From NCBI GenBank assembly GCA_013696385.1, contig JACCYR010000151.1:1-12493 (forward strand): DNA of 12,493 nucleotides, read 5' to 3'. How positions within the stretch are numbered: position 1 is the stretch's first letter; each line of letters begins with the position of its first letter. Shown piece after piece: positions 1 through 5,898 of the stretch. The stretch is from Acidobacteriota bacterium. Its GTDB lineage: Bacteria; Acidobacteriota; Blastocatellia; Pyrinomonadales; Pyrinomonadaceae. The translations under genes and the position numbers were made by a program. The notes under the pieces are model-generated. The model saw nothing but the letters and a program-made list of their open reading frames with translations. It was not told where the DNA came from and did no database searches.

Positions 1-114
1 TACGCTTTTGCTATTATCAACAACAATGTTACGCGCAAAGGTGATAGTTCGAGAATAATTGATGCGATTGCGACAAGTTTGACGGAGCAGAAAAGTGAAA
101 ATGTGAAAAAGTGA
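1..114 (+). CDS. C-terminal end of a probable D-alanyl-D-alanine carboxypeptidase/endopeptidase (PBP4/DacB family), partial
   Basis: Frame 1 is open from the window edge to a TGA at 112-114 and gives 37 residues. The segment YAFAIINNNV followed by RIIDAIATSLTE resembles the last beta strand and helix of peptidase S13 (PBP4/DacB) proteins, where a Phe-rich strand ending in Asn-Asn is followed by an Asp-containing terminal helix. Members of that family are periplasmic enzymes that trim or cleave peptidoglycan cross-links. The SxxK, SxN and KTG active-site motifs would lie outside the window, so the assignment rests on the tail alone. The last codons (KSENVKK and the stop) are written by the A/T-rich repeat beginning near 95, so the native C-terminus may have been altered by that repeat. 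Another periplasmic protein with a similar tail is possible. Confidence 0.55.
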   Translation, partial: YAFAIINNNVTRKGDSSRIIDAIATSLTEQKSENVKK

Positions 115-189
115 AAATGTGAAAAAGGAGAAAAGCAGATTAACAAGGCTCAAGCTTTTTTCCCTTTCAAACTTTTTCACTTTTTCATT
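95..189. repeat. A/T-rich imperfect inverted repeat with a tandem 16-mer, in a convergent gene junction
   Basis: The unit GTGAAAATGTGAAAAA occurs twice head to tail at 95-110 and 111-126. Its mirror image, a run built on CTTTTTCACTTTTTCAT, lies at about 162-188. A 13-base core, GAAAAAGTGAAAA, pairs exactly between the arms, and the rest pairs with several mismatches across a loop of roughly 35 nt. The left arm covers the stop codon of the + strand gene (112-114). The right arm abuts the stop codon of the leftward gene (189-191). The stem is almost all A:U, but both outgoing transcripts would carry a U-rich 3' arm, so weak bidirectional termination is possible. The arms are made of 8-base GTGAAAAW-type units, the same design as the repeats at 9943 and 11409. 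Confidence 0.55.
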
Positions 190-383
190 CATCGAAAGAA
201 AATCCCGAAAAAGAAAAACAGCCAAAATAAAATCATCACAAAAAGCGGCACAATCGTCAGAAGAAGACAGCCCAAATTTGCCCACGATTCCTGATTCCAA
301 GTGTAAGGTTCAGGACAATGCGGGCAAAACTCGTTGTCCGCCATAAACGGACGCTTACATTTTTGGCAGATTTTTATGCTCAC
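189..383 (-). CDS. small zinc-ribbon protein with one C-terminal membrane segment
   Basis: The product has 64 residues. An N-terminal zinc ribbon uses C6-x2-C9 and C20-x2-C23 (CQKC, then CPHC), the spacing typical of rubredoxin-like or zinc-ribbon knuckles. A strongly hydrophobic stretch at about 38-63 should form one membrane helix, with a very Phe-rich end. The start is GTG at 383; no ATG exists in this frame after the upstream stop, and only a weak GGA lies upstream. The gene follows the Ser/Thr kinase on the same strand with a 68-nt gap, so the two may share a transcript. No function can be assigned. A membrane-tethered zinc finger next to a receptor kinase could be an adaptor or regulator, but that is inference. 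The intact CxxC pairs, coherent topology and codon use argue that it is real rather than a chance ORF. Confidence 0.72.
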   Translation of the reverse strand: MSIKICQKCKRPFMADNEFCPHCPEPYTWNQESWANLGCLLLTIVPLFVMILFWLFFFFGIFFR

Positions 384-451
384 AAATCCAGAGTGGTCAA
401 TATCTTTTTGTTCATGCAGCGGTGTGCCTTTTCTCTTTTGTCGAACTCAGA

Positions 452-2380
452 TTATCTATGTTCAAGTTCCAGCCGATGTATCACTACGTCGCCTTCTCCT
501 TCTACAATTGTTTGCTGGTTGGCAGTATCTTTATCTGCCTCTGTCTTTTTGCCACGCTGCAAAAAACCGTCTAACTGACGAGCAATTTCTTCGTCACTAA
601 CGACACCGCCTTGCGTTTCGAGTGCCGACTGTTTTGCCGCTTCTAAAACATTATTTCCCTGCTTTGTCCAAATAATCCAAAGAATTTCCGTTCCTTTTCC
701 ACCGCTAAAAAAGTTGTATCCTGTTTCTATCTCTTGATTTGCCTTAACCTGTGCCGATTCTTTCTGCCGCAAAATCGGATGAAGAAGATAATACTCGATT
801 TCTCCTTTTTTATTTTTACCTTCGTTATAAAGATAAAGATAGCCGTCAGCATCGCTTTCCAGAACCATCTTAAATTTATAGCCGCTTTCAAAAATCTCCC
901 TTCCAGATGAGCGAAATGGTTTTTCATAAGGCTTGCCGTCGCGCATCTTCTGGACGTTTAGATGATAAGAGATTTCACGGCGCGGAGCATCGGAAACCTT
1001 TTCGTTATTTAAGTTTGCTGCGATATTAGCATTAGAAATGTTGTTGTTCGCCGCAGTATTTTCAGAATTTTTCCACCAGACTAAACCAACAAGTGATGAA
1101 ACCACAGCTAAAACTAATATCCCCAAACCAAACCAAATCAAAGTTTTGCTCTGTTTCGGCTTATTTCCATATTTTTTTGGCAAATCGGTAATGCTGTGAA
1201 TTATTTTATTTGAATCAACCGAAGGCTGGGTCGGGTCAATTGTTTTAGCTTTGATACCTGGACTGATAAAAAGATTTGCATTCTTTTCACCGGATTGCGA
1301 ATTTGTTTTTCTTCCGGATTGTGAATTTGTTTTTCCGACCAAATCATCGTTTTCATTTTTTTGGTCGCTTATATAATGTTGTTTTGTATCTCCAGCGTGG
1401 CGCAAGGCATTGGTGAGCGAGCGTCCAAACACCCGAACATCTTGCGGTCTGTCCGCCGGGTCAAAAGCGAGTGCCTGCAAAAGAATCCTTTCTGCTTCTT
1501 CCGAAATCTCAGGGCGAACATCTCTCGGTTGTGTTTTGATTCCCTGCCGCTGCAGCTCAAACATTTCAACAATCGTGTGTGGACTAAACGGTAATTTGCC
1601 CGTCAACATTTCATAAGCAACAATGGCACAGGCATAAATGTCAACCGAAGGTGTTTGGTCAAGTTGTCCCAATAGTTGTTCGGGCGCAATATAAAGAATT
1701 GTTCCGATACCGCGCTCAATCTGCGTTGCCGGCGCAAGTGCTGAATCCCCAACTCTGGCAATACCAAAATCAATTAAACGAATATGCTCTGCTCCTTCTT
1801 CCTGCGGCGTGAGCATAATATTTTCAGGTTTGATGTCGCGGTGCAGAATTTTTTTTGAATGCGCGGCAGAAAGTGCCTCGGTTATGGATTCAATAATGTG
1901 AGCGCAAAACTCAAAAGATAATTCTTTATTTTCCGTCAGCACACGGCGAAGAGAATAGCCGTCAATGTAATCCATAACCATATATGGATTACCGTCGGAG
2001 AGAACTCCCGAATCAAGAATTCTGACCACATTCGGATGATCAAGCCGAATCAAGGCTTCCCTTTCGTGCTGAAATTTTCTGGCAAGGTCGGCGTTCTTCA
2101 GCGATGCTTCACGTAGAATCTTGATAACTACTCTTTTACCAAGCAGTTTTAAATCCTGCGCCAGATAAACCAAGCCGATGCCGCCTTTGTCTGCCGCATC
2201 ATTTTCAGATAAATCCCGGATAATCAAAAAACGTCCGTCGAGAGTTTGTCCGACAAGAACACTTGGATTAAAGTGCACAAGAATACTCGGCGGTTTTGGT
2301 ATGGATGAGGATTGCGGCTCAGAAACAGAATCTGCTTCTGGTGATAATTGCTCTCTGTCGTGAAAACCATCTTTTTTCAT
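452..2380 (-). CDS. transmembrane Ser/Thr protein kinase (PknB-like) with C-terminal DUF4384-like domain
   Basis: The product has 642 residues. The Hanks-type kinase domain spans about 45-325. It shows a degenerate Gly loop (DKGGIGLVY, 64-72), the ATP-binding Lys87 (VVIK), a likely helix-C Glu106, HRDIKPEN with catalytic Asp182, DFG at 204-206, an activation-segment GTILYIAPE, and VDIYACAIVAYEML. A polar juxtamembrane linker (about 330-410) carries two copies of KTNSQSG. One membrane helix lies at about 413-436, followed by an Asn/Ala-rich spacer (441-460). The C-terminal half (about 470-575) matches the DUF4384 pattern (sGYKFKM, DADGYLYLYNEG, YYLLHP, GTEILWIIW) and should be extracytoplasmic. 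The kinase is therefore cytoplasmic with an outward-facing sensor or assembly domain. All catalytic residues are present. The start ATG at 2380 has no clear Shine-Dalgarno. The substrate is unknown, and the adjacent microprotein at 189-383 is a possible partner. Confidence 0.93.
   Translation of the reverse strand: MKKDGFHDREQLSPEADSVSEPQSSSIPKPPSILVHFNPSVLVGQTLDGRFLIIRDLSENDAADKGGIGLVYLAQDLKLLGKRVVIKILREASLKNADLARKFQHEREALIRLDHPNVVRILDSGVLSDGNPYMVMDYIDGYSLRRVLTENKELSFEFCAHIIESITEALSAAHSKKILHRDIKPENIMLTPQEEGAEHIRLIDFGIARVGDSALAPATQIERGIGTILYIAPEQLLGQLDQTPSVDIYACAIVAYEMLTGKLPFSPHTIVEMFELQRQGIKTQPRDVRPEISEEAERILLQALAFDPADRPQDVRVFGRSLTNALRHAGDTKQHYISDQKNENDDLVGKTNSQSGRKTNSQSGEKNANLFISPGIKAKTIDPTQPSVDSNKIIHSITDLPKKYGNKPKQSKTLIWFGLGILVLAVVSSLVGLVWWKNSENTAANNNISNANIAANLNNEKVSDAPRREISYHLNVQKMRDGKPYEKPFRSSGREIFESGYKFKMVLESDADGYLYLYNEGKNKKGEIEYYLLHPILRQKESAQVKANQEIETGYNFFSGGKGTEILWIIWTKQGNNVLEAAKQSALETQGGVVSDEEIARQLDGFLQRGKKTEADKDTANQQTIVEGEGDVVIHRLELEHR
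1286..1333 (-). repeat. two 24-bp in-frame tandem repeats in the kinase juxtamembrane linker
   Basis: Two consecutive 24-bp units (1286-1309 and 1310-1333) match at 20 of 24 positions. They encode KTNSQSGR and KTNSQSGE, residues 350-365 of the kinase. They lie between the kinase domain and the membrane helix. The repeats are rich in Ser and Thr, so they could be autophosphorylation sites, or simply a slippage-prone spacer whose copy number varies between strains. Both roles are inference. Confidence 0.8.
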
Positions 2381-2809
2381 AGAGATAAATTACTGGTTAA
2401 TTACTCTTATTATACTAGTTCTGTCGAATTTGGCAGATGCTCATATTTGCAATTAAAGTTACAGTAAAAAATATACCTTATTTTATTAAGTGTAAAGATT
2501 ATTCCTGAATTTACTGCCGCATACAAATTTAAACAGGAAAAGGTAAAAACATCTGGAGATAAATAAGTGAATAAAAAGCGGACACCTTAAAATCAGGATT
2601 ATTTTTAAAGATTTATTGGATCATTACTCATTAATCTACACATTAAAGTTAAATTATGCTTTAATTATGAATATTTTGCTGTTTTGCTTTAGAAAGTTTC
2701 ATTTGTGTCTTTGCATTCAAGAATAAACAACTGCCGGAACAATCTTCCCGAAGCAAAAATGAAAAATACAGTTTTCAGTAATTAAAATACTTATTTCTTT
2801 TTTATAAAA
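2381..2809. other. AT-rich divergent intergenic region between kinase and glk
   Basis: There is no credible coding sequence in these 429 bp. The region carries the kinase promoter near its left end. A promoter for glk is expected, but I see no strong -35/-10 pair. A loose inverted repeat pairs ATTCCTGA (2501-2508) with TCAGGATT (2593-2600) about 85 nt apart, with further partial A/T matches outside it; it could be decayed repeat DNA or chance. There is no riboswitch-like structure or RNA gene that I can recognise. Confidence 0.6.
2409..2436 (-). promoter_or_regulatory. candidate promoter of the kinase gene
   Basis: On the minus strand a perfect TATAAT lies at 2414-2409. A weak -35 (CTGCCA, 2436-2431; 4 of 6 against TTGACA) lies 16 bp upstream. 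Transcription would start near 2402 and give a leader of about 20 nt before the ATG at 2380. Only the -10 is convincing. Confidence 0.4.
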
Positions 2810-3802
2810 ATGATTTTAGCAGGCGATATTGGCGGAACAAATACACGATTAGCTTTGTTTGAAAAAACCGAACAAGGCTTTCGGTCTATTGCAGAGAAAA
2901 AGTTTTCAAGTTCTGCATACAAAAGTCTGCTGGAAGTTGTCCAAAGTTTTTTGGGAGACGGTTCACATTCGGTTGACCGCGCTTGCTTTGGCGTGCCGGG
3001 TCCGGTGCGCGGCAAAACGGCGAAAATTACAAACCTGCCTTGGATTGTTGATACTGGCGAAACAGCCGAACTAATCGGACACGACTACATCGGGCTAATT
3101 AACGACCTTGAATCTAACGCCTATGGTTTGAATGAACTCGAAGAAACTGACTTTGCCGTTCTCAATCAGGGCGAATCGAATCCGACAGGTAACTGCGCGA
3201 TTATTTCCGCCGGAACGGGGCTTGGCGAAGCCGGAATACACAATAAAAATGGCGAACTGCGTCCGTTTGCCAGCGAAGGCGGACATACGGATTTTGCTCC
3301 GCGTAATGAACTCGAAATTGAACTTTTGCGTTATTTGCTGACTAAATTTGACCGCGTTAGTGTTGAGCGTGTCGTTTCGGGAATGGGTTTGCAAAACATT
3401 TATGAGTTTTTGCGCGATACCAAACGGGCGGAAGAACCCGTTTGGCTGGCGGAAGAAATCAAAGCAAGCGGTGATGTCGGCGCGGTTGTTTCCCAAAACG
3501 GTCTTGAAGGCAAATCCGCTATTTGCGAGCAAACTCTCGATATTTTTGTTTCGCTTTACGGTGCGGAAGCCGGAAATCTGGCATTAAAGATATTGACGAC
3601 CGGCGGCATTTTTGTCGGCGGCGGCATTGCGCCGAAAATTTTACCGAAATTAAAAGAAAATTTTTTTATTGATTCATTTCTGGCAAAAGGACGAATGCGC
3701 GGACTGCTCGAACAAATGCCGGTGCGCGTTGTTTTAAACGACAAAGCCGCCCTGCTCGGCGCGGCGCATTTTGCTCATTATAAAATAACAAAAGATGAAT
3801 AG
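2810..3802 (+). CDS. glk: glucokinase, bacterial Glk family
   Basis: The product has 330 residues, close to the roughly 320 usual for the Glk family (E. coli 321). It phosphorylates glucose to glucose 6-phosphate with ATP in the cytoplasm. Visible motifs are the N-terminal phosphate loop LAGDIGGTNTR (3-13), INDLESNAYG with catalytic-base Asp99, SAGTGLG (133-139), the sugar-binding SEGGHTDFAPRNE (155-167) with Glu156, and the late adenosine-motif glycines TTGGIFVGGGIAPKI (263-277). This arrangement is the Glk type, not the ROK type, since the ROK zinc-binding Cys motif is absent. The ATG at 2810 directly precedes the conserved loop and has no Shine-Dalgarno; the upstream sequence is A/T only. 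The gene stands alone and converges on malQ, whose enzyme releases glucose, so the two act in successive steps of maltodextrin or glycogen use. Confidence 0.95.
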   Translation: MILAGDIGGTNTRLALFEKTEQGFRSIAEKKFSSSAYKSLLEVVQSFLGDGSHSVDRACFGVPGPVRGKTAKITNLPWIVDTGETAELIGHDYIGLINDLESNAYGLNELEETDFAVLNQGESNPTGNCAIISAGTGLGEAGIHNKNGELRPFASEGGHTDFAPRNELEIELLRYLLTKFDRVSVERVVSGMGLQNIYEFLRDTKRAEEPVWLAEEIKASGDVGAVVSQNGLEGKSAICEQTLDIFVSLYGAEAGNLALKILTTGGIFVGGGIAPKILPKLKENFFIDSFLAKGRMRGLLEQMPVRVVLNDKAALLGAAHFAHYKITKDE

Positions 3803-3811
3803 TGCTTTGTA

Positions 3812-3834
3812 ATCTTAATTTTGATAATTAAGAT
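3812..3834. other. small AT hairpin just after glk
   Basis: A perfect 9-bp inverted repeat (ATCTTAATT and AATTAAGAT) with a 5-nt loop begins 10 nt after the glk stop. It has only two G:C pairs and no following T run, so it is at best a weak transcript-end structure. Confidence 0.4.
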
Positions 3835-3846
3835 GTGTGCCAAGCG

Positions 3847-3912
3847 TTTTGAGTTCCAACTAAAGGTTGGCTCTTAGCTGGCGAAAAGCCAACCTTTAGT
3901 TGGAACTCAAAA
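3847..3912. repeat. perfect 26-bp inverted repeat with nested hairpins (REP/MITE-like)
   Basis: The arms at 3847-3872 and 3887-3912 are exact reverse complements over 26 bp, around a 14-nt centre (CTTAGCTGGCGAAA). Each arm also contains its own small palindrome, CCAAC-TAAAG-GTTGG, so the element could form one long hairpin or two side-by-side hairpins. The outer ends are TTTT on the left and AAAA on the right. That is the reverse of an intrinsic terminator, where T's follow the stem, so classical termination is not supported. The element sits between the ends of convergent glk and malQ. Its perfect conservation without coding suggests a mobile or selected palindrome. No transposase is nearby and no target duplication is obvious. 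Confidence 0.85.
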
Positions 3913-3963
3913 CTTTAAAAATTTACTCAAGAAAATTTATGTCAAACAAGTGTTAATAAATGG

Positions 3964-5487
3964 TTAACTTCTCCCGTAAATTTCCGTCAACCCGCGCAAT
4001 CTGCCCGCTAGCTCATCCGAAAAATCATCGTCTTTGCATTGCCAATACCAATTTCCCGAACTCGACGCGGGCAGATTCATTCTTGCTTCATTATCTAAAC
4101 CAAGCAAATCCTGCATCGGCGTAATCGCCGAGTTTGCCACCGAAGCCCACACTGCGCGGATAAAATCCCAGTTAATTTCGCGCCCGTCGGTGTTCAAGTA
4201 TTTCAGACAAAACCAACATTCTTTACTAATTTCCGCTTCGTCGCGCTTTGAGCCTTTTCCGGCTTGCGAATTAAACCAGCCGACGGTTGTATCGTTATCG
4301 TGCGTTCCCGTGTAGGCAACGCAATTTTGAATATAATTATGCGGCAGGTAGGAACTTTTTGTATCGCCGCCGAAGGCAAACTGCAAAATCCGCATTCCGG
4401 GTAAGCCGAACGAATCGCGCAGCTGTTCAACATCAGGCGTAATCACGCCCAAATCTTCCACCCAAAACGGCAGATCGCCGATGGCGTTTTTCAGGGCGTT
4501 AAATAATTCATTGCCCGGCACAGAAACCCATTGCCCGTTGACTGCCGTTTTGTCGCCGCCCGGAACTTCCCACGCCGCCGCAAAGCCGCGAAAATGGTCA
4601 ACCCGCACGATGTCAACTTGTTTCAAAGCTGCTTTAACGCGGCGCGTCCACCAGTCAAACCCGTCTTCCTGCATCTGCTGCCAATCATAAATCGGATTGC
4701 CCCAGAGTTGTCCGGTCGCCGAAAAATAATCGGGTGGAACTCCGGCGACAAAACGCGGGCGGTTTTGCTCGTCGAGTTTGAACTGCGACGGATGACACCA
4801 AACGTCCGCCGAATCAAGCGAGATAAAAATCGGCACGTCGCCGACAATTTTAATGTTTTTTGACGCGCAGTAATTTTTTAGTTCGTTCCATTGCCGGAAA
4901 AAAAGCCATTGCTGAAACTTTTGCGACTGAATATCTTCGCGCAAATCTTCACGCGCTCGGTTCAAAGCGTTTTCCGCGCGCAAACGAAGCGGTTCGTCCC
5001 ATTCGAGCCAAAGCCGTTGGTCTTGCGATTTTTTGACGGCGCGGAAAAGTGCGTAATCATCGAGCCAAGCCGCTTCCTGCTGGCAAAAAGTTTCAAACTC
5101 TCCGCGCAAATCACCGTTTGTCGTCTGCTGAAAACGCTCGTCAGCCAAACTTAAAATCCAATTTTTCCAATCATAAAGTTTGCCGAAATCAACCCGCCCG
5201 ACCGGAAAATCCGGCTTTTGATTAATTTCGTCAAAAGTTAAAAATCCGTCTTCGACCAGTTTTTCGGGCGCAATCAGATTCGTATTTCCCGCAAATGCCG
5301 AAAAACATTGATAAGGCGAATCGCCGTAACCTGTCGGAGATAAAGGCAAAATTTGCCAGTAAGTTTGTTTGGCATTTGCTAAAAAATCTGCAAATTTATA
5401 CGCTTCATCACCCAAATCGCCAATACCGAATCTGCTCGGCAGCGAAGTTATGTGCAGCAAAATGCCGCTTGCTCTGGGAAAATTCAT
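3964..5487 (-). CDS. malQ: 4-alpha-glucanotransferase (amylomaltase, GH77)
   Basis: The product has 507 residues, matching the compact amylomaltase class (about 500 residues, without the extra N-terminal domain of the longer E. coli-type MalQ). It transfers alpha-1,4-glucan segments between maltodextrins and releases glucose, in the cytoplasm. The start is typical of the family: GILLHITSLPSRFGIGDLG (8-26), WQILPLSPTG and GDSPYQCFSAFAGN. The catalytic nucleophile is Asp297 in VRVDHFRG, the acid/base is Glu344 in WVEDLGVITPDV, and the transition-state Asp397 lies in GTHDNDTTVGW. The C-terminus ends with the usual NLPASSSGNWYWQ. All key residues are intact. The ATG at 5487 has no Shine-Dalgarno (the upstream is poly-A rich). 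The gene is transcribed away from hemA and towards glk. Glucose made by MalQ is the Glk substrate. Confidence 0.96.
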   Translation of the reverse strand: MNFPRASGILLHITSLPSRFGIGDLGDEAYKFADFLANAKQTYWQILPLSPTGYGDSPYQCFSAFAGNTNLIAPEKLVEDGFLTFDEINQKPDFPVGRVDFGKLYDWKNWILSLADERFQQTTNGDLRGEFETFCQQEAAWLDDYALFRAVKKSQDQRLWLEWDEPLRLRAENALNRAREDLREDIQSQKFQQWLFFRQWNELKNYCASKNIKIVGDVPIFISLDSADVWCHPSQFKLDEQNRPRFVAGVPPDYFSATGQLWGNPIYDWQQMQEDGFDWWTRRVKAALKQVDIVRVDHFRGFAAAWEVPGGDKTAVNGQWVSVPGNELFNALKNAIGDLPFWVEDLGVITPDVEQLRDSFGLPGMRILQFAFGGDTKSSYLPHNYIQNCVAYTGTHDNDTTVGWFNSQAGKGSKRDEAEISKECWFCLKYLNTDGREINWDFIRAVWASVANSAITPMQDLLGLDNEARMNLPASSSGNWYWQCKDDDFSDELAGRLRGLTEIYGRS

Positions 5488-5615
5488 AGATTTTTTTTAT
5501 TTGTTTGGTTTAAAATTATTAATCTGCTGTGTTAAATCAATTTGTTCTGTCTATATCGCAGAATCAGCGAAACACCATTTTGTTACTTGTGCAAAAGTAA
5601 ATTGCAAGTATTTAT

Positions 5616-5644
5616 TTGCCCAAGCCGCGTAAATTCTGTATAAA
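5616..5644 (+). promoter_or_regulatory. candidate promoter of the heme operon (distal)
   Basis: TTGCCC at 5616-5621 (4 of 6 against TTGACA) and TATAAA at 5639-5644 (5 of 6) are separated by exactly 17 bp. A transcript from here would have a leader of about 250 nt before hemA, containing the gapped stem at 5798-5826. Confidence 0.4.
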
Positions 5645-5722
5645 TATCTAAGATTAATTTTATCATCATCGGTTTAGATTTGTTGTCTTGTATTTTCTCA
5701 AAATTGCCGAAGATTGTGTGTT

Positions 5723-5752
5723 TTTCCAAATGTCTTATTTAATTTATATAAT
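5723..5752 (+). promoter_or_regulatory. candidate promoter of the heme operon (proximal)
   Basis: A perfect TATAAT lies at 5747-5752. A TTTCCA (4 of 6) lies 18 bp upstream at 5723-5728. The leader to hemA would be about 140 nt. It may be an alternative to, or used together with, the distal candidate. Confidence 0.4.
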
Positions 5753-5898
5753 TAGCAGCAATTATCATTTTTCAAATGGAATTTTGGGAGAAAATTCGAT
5801 AATCTTACAGTGAAAGATAATTTATCAGACTAAATCATCAATGACGATGTCGAAACAATCGAAAATCAAATACTTAACCGCAGACTGAATAAGAAATT

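Larger units (their letters stand above)
5488..5898. other. AT-rich divergent regulatory region between malQ and hemA
   Basis: These 411 bp have no convincing gene. They must hold the promoters of both malQ and the heme operon. Two candidate + strand promoters are listed separately. For malQ, a weak minus-strand pair TTGATT (5540-5535) and TAATTT (5518-5513) with 16-bp spacing is possible. A gapped inverted repeat, GATAA-TCTT on the left and AAGAT-aat-TTATC on the right, spans 5798-5826 and could be an operator or leader stem. A 15-codon reading frame (5841-5888, MTMSKQSKIKYLTAD) ends just before hemA but lacks a ribosome-binding site, so I do not call it a gene. Confidence 0.6.

Noticed and set aside
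318..600. Two overlapping + strand frames of 86 and 88 codons
   Set aside because: They are antisense to the zinc-ribbon and kinase genes, with Cys/Ser/Leu-rich composition typical of shadows.
3095..3532. 145-codon open frame on the minus strand
   Set aside because: It lies entirely within glk on the opposite strand and has no recognisable motif.
3847..3912. Bidirectional intrinsic terminator between glk and malQ
   Set aside because: The stem is flanked by TTTT on the left and AAAA on the right, so neither transcript has U's after the hairpin. It is listed as a repeat instead.
5841..5888. 15-codon frame just before hemA (MTMSKQSKIKYLTAD), possible leader peptide
   Set aside because: There is no ribosome-binding site, no run of regulatory codons and no attenuator-like hairpin after it.
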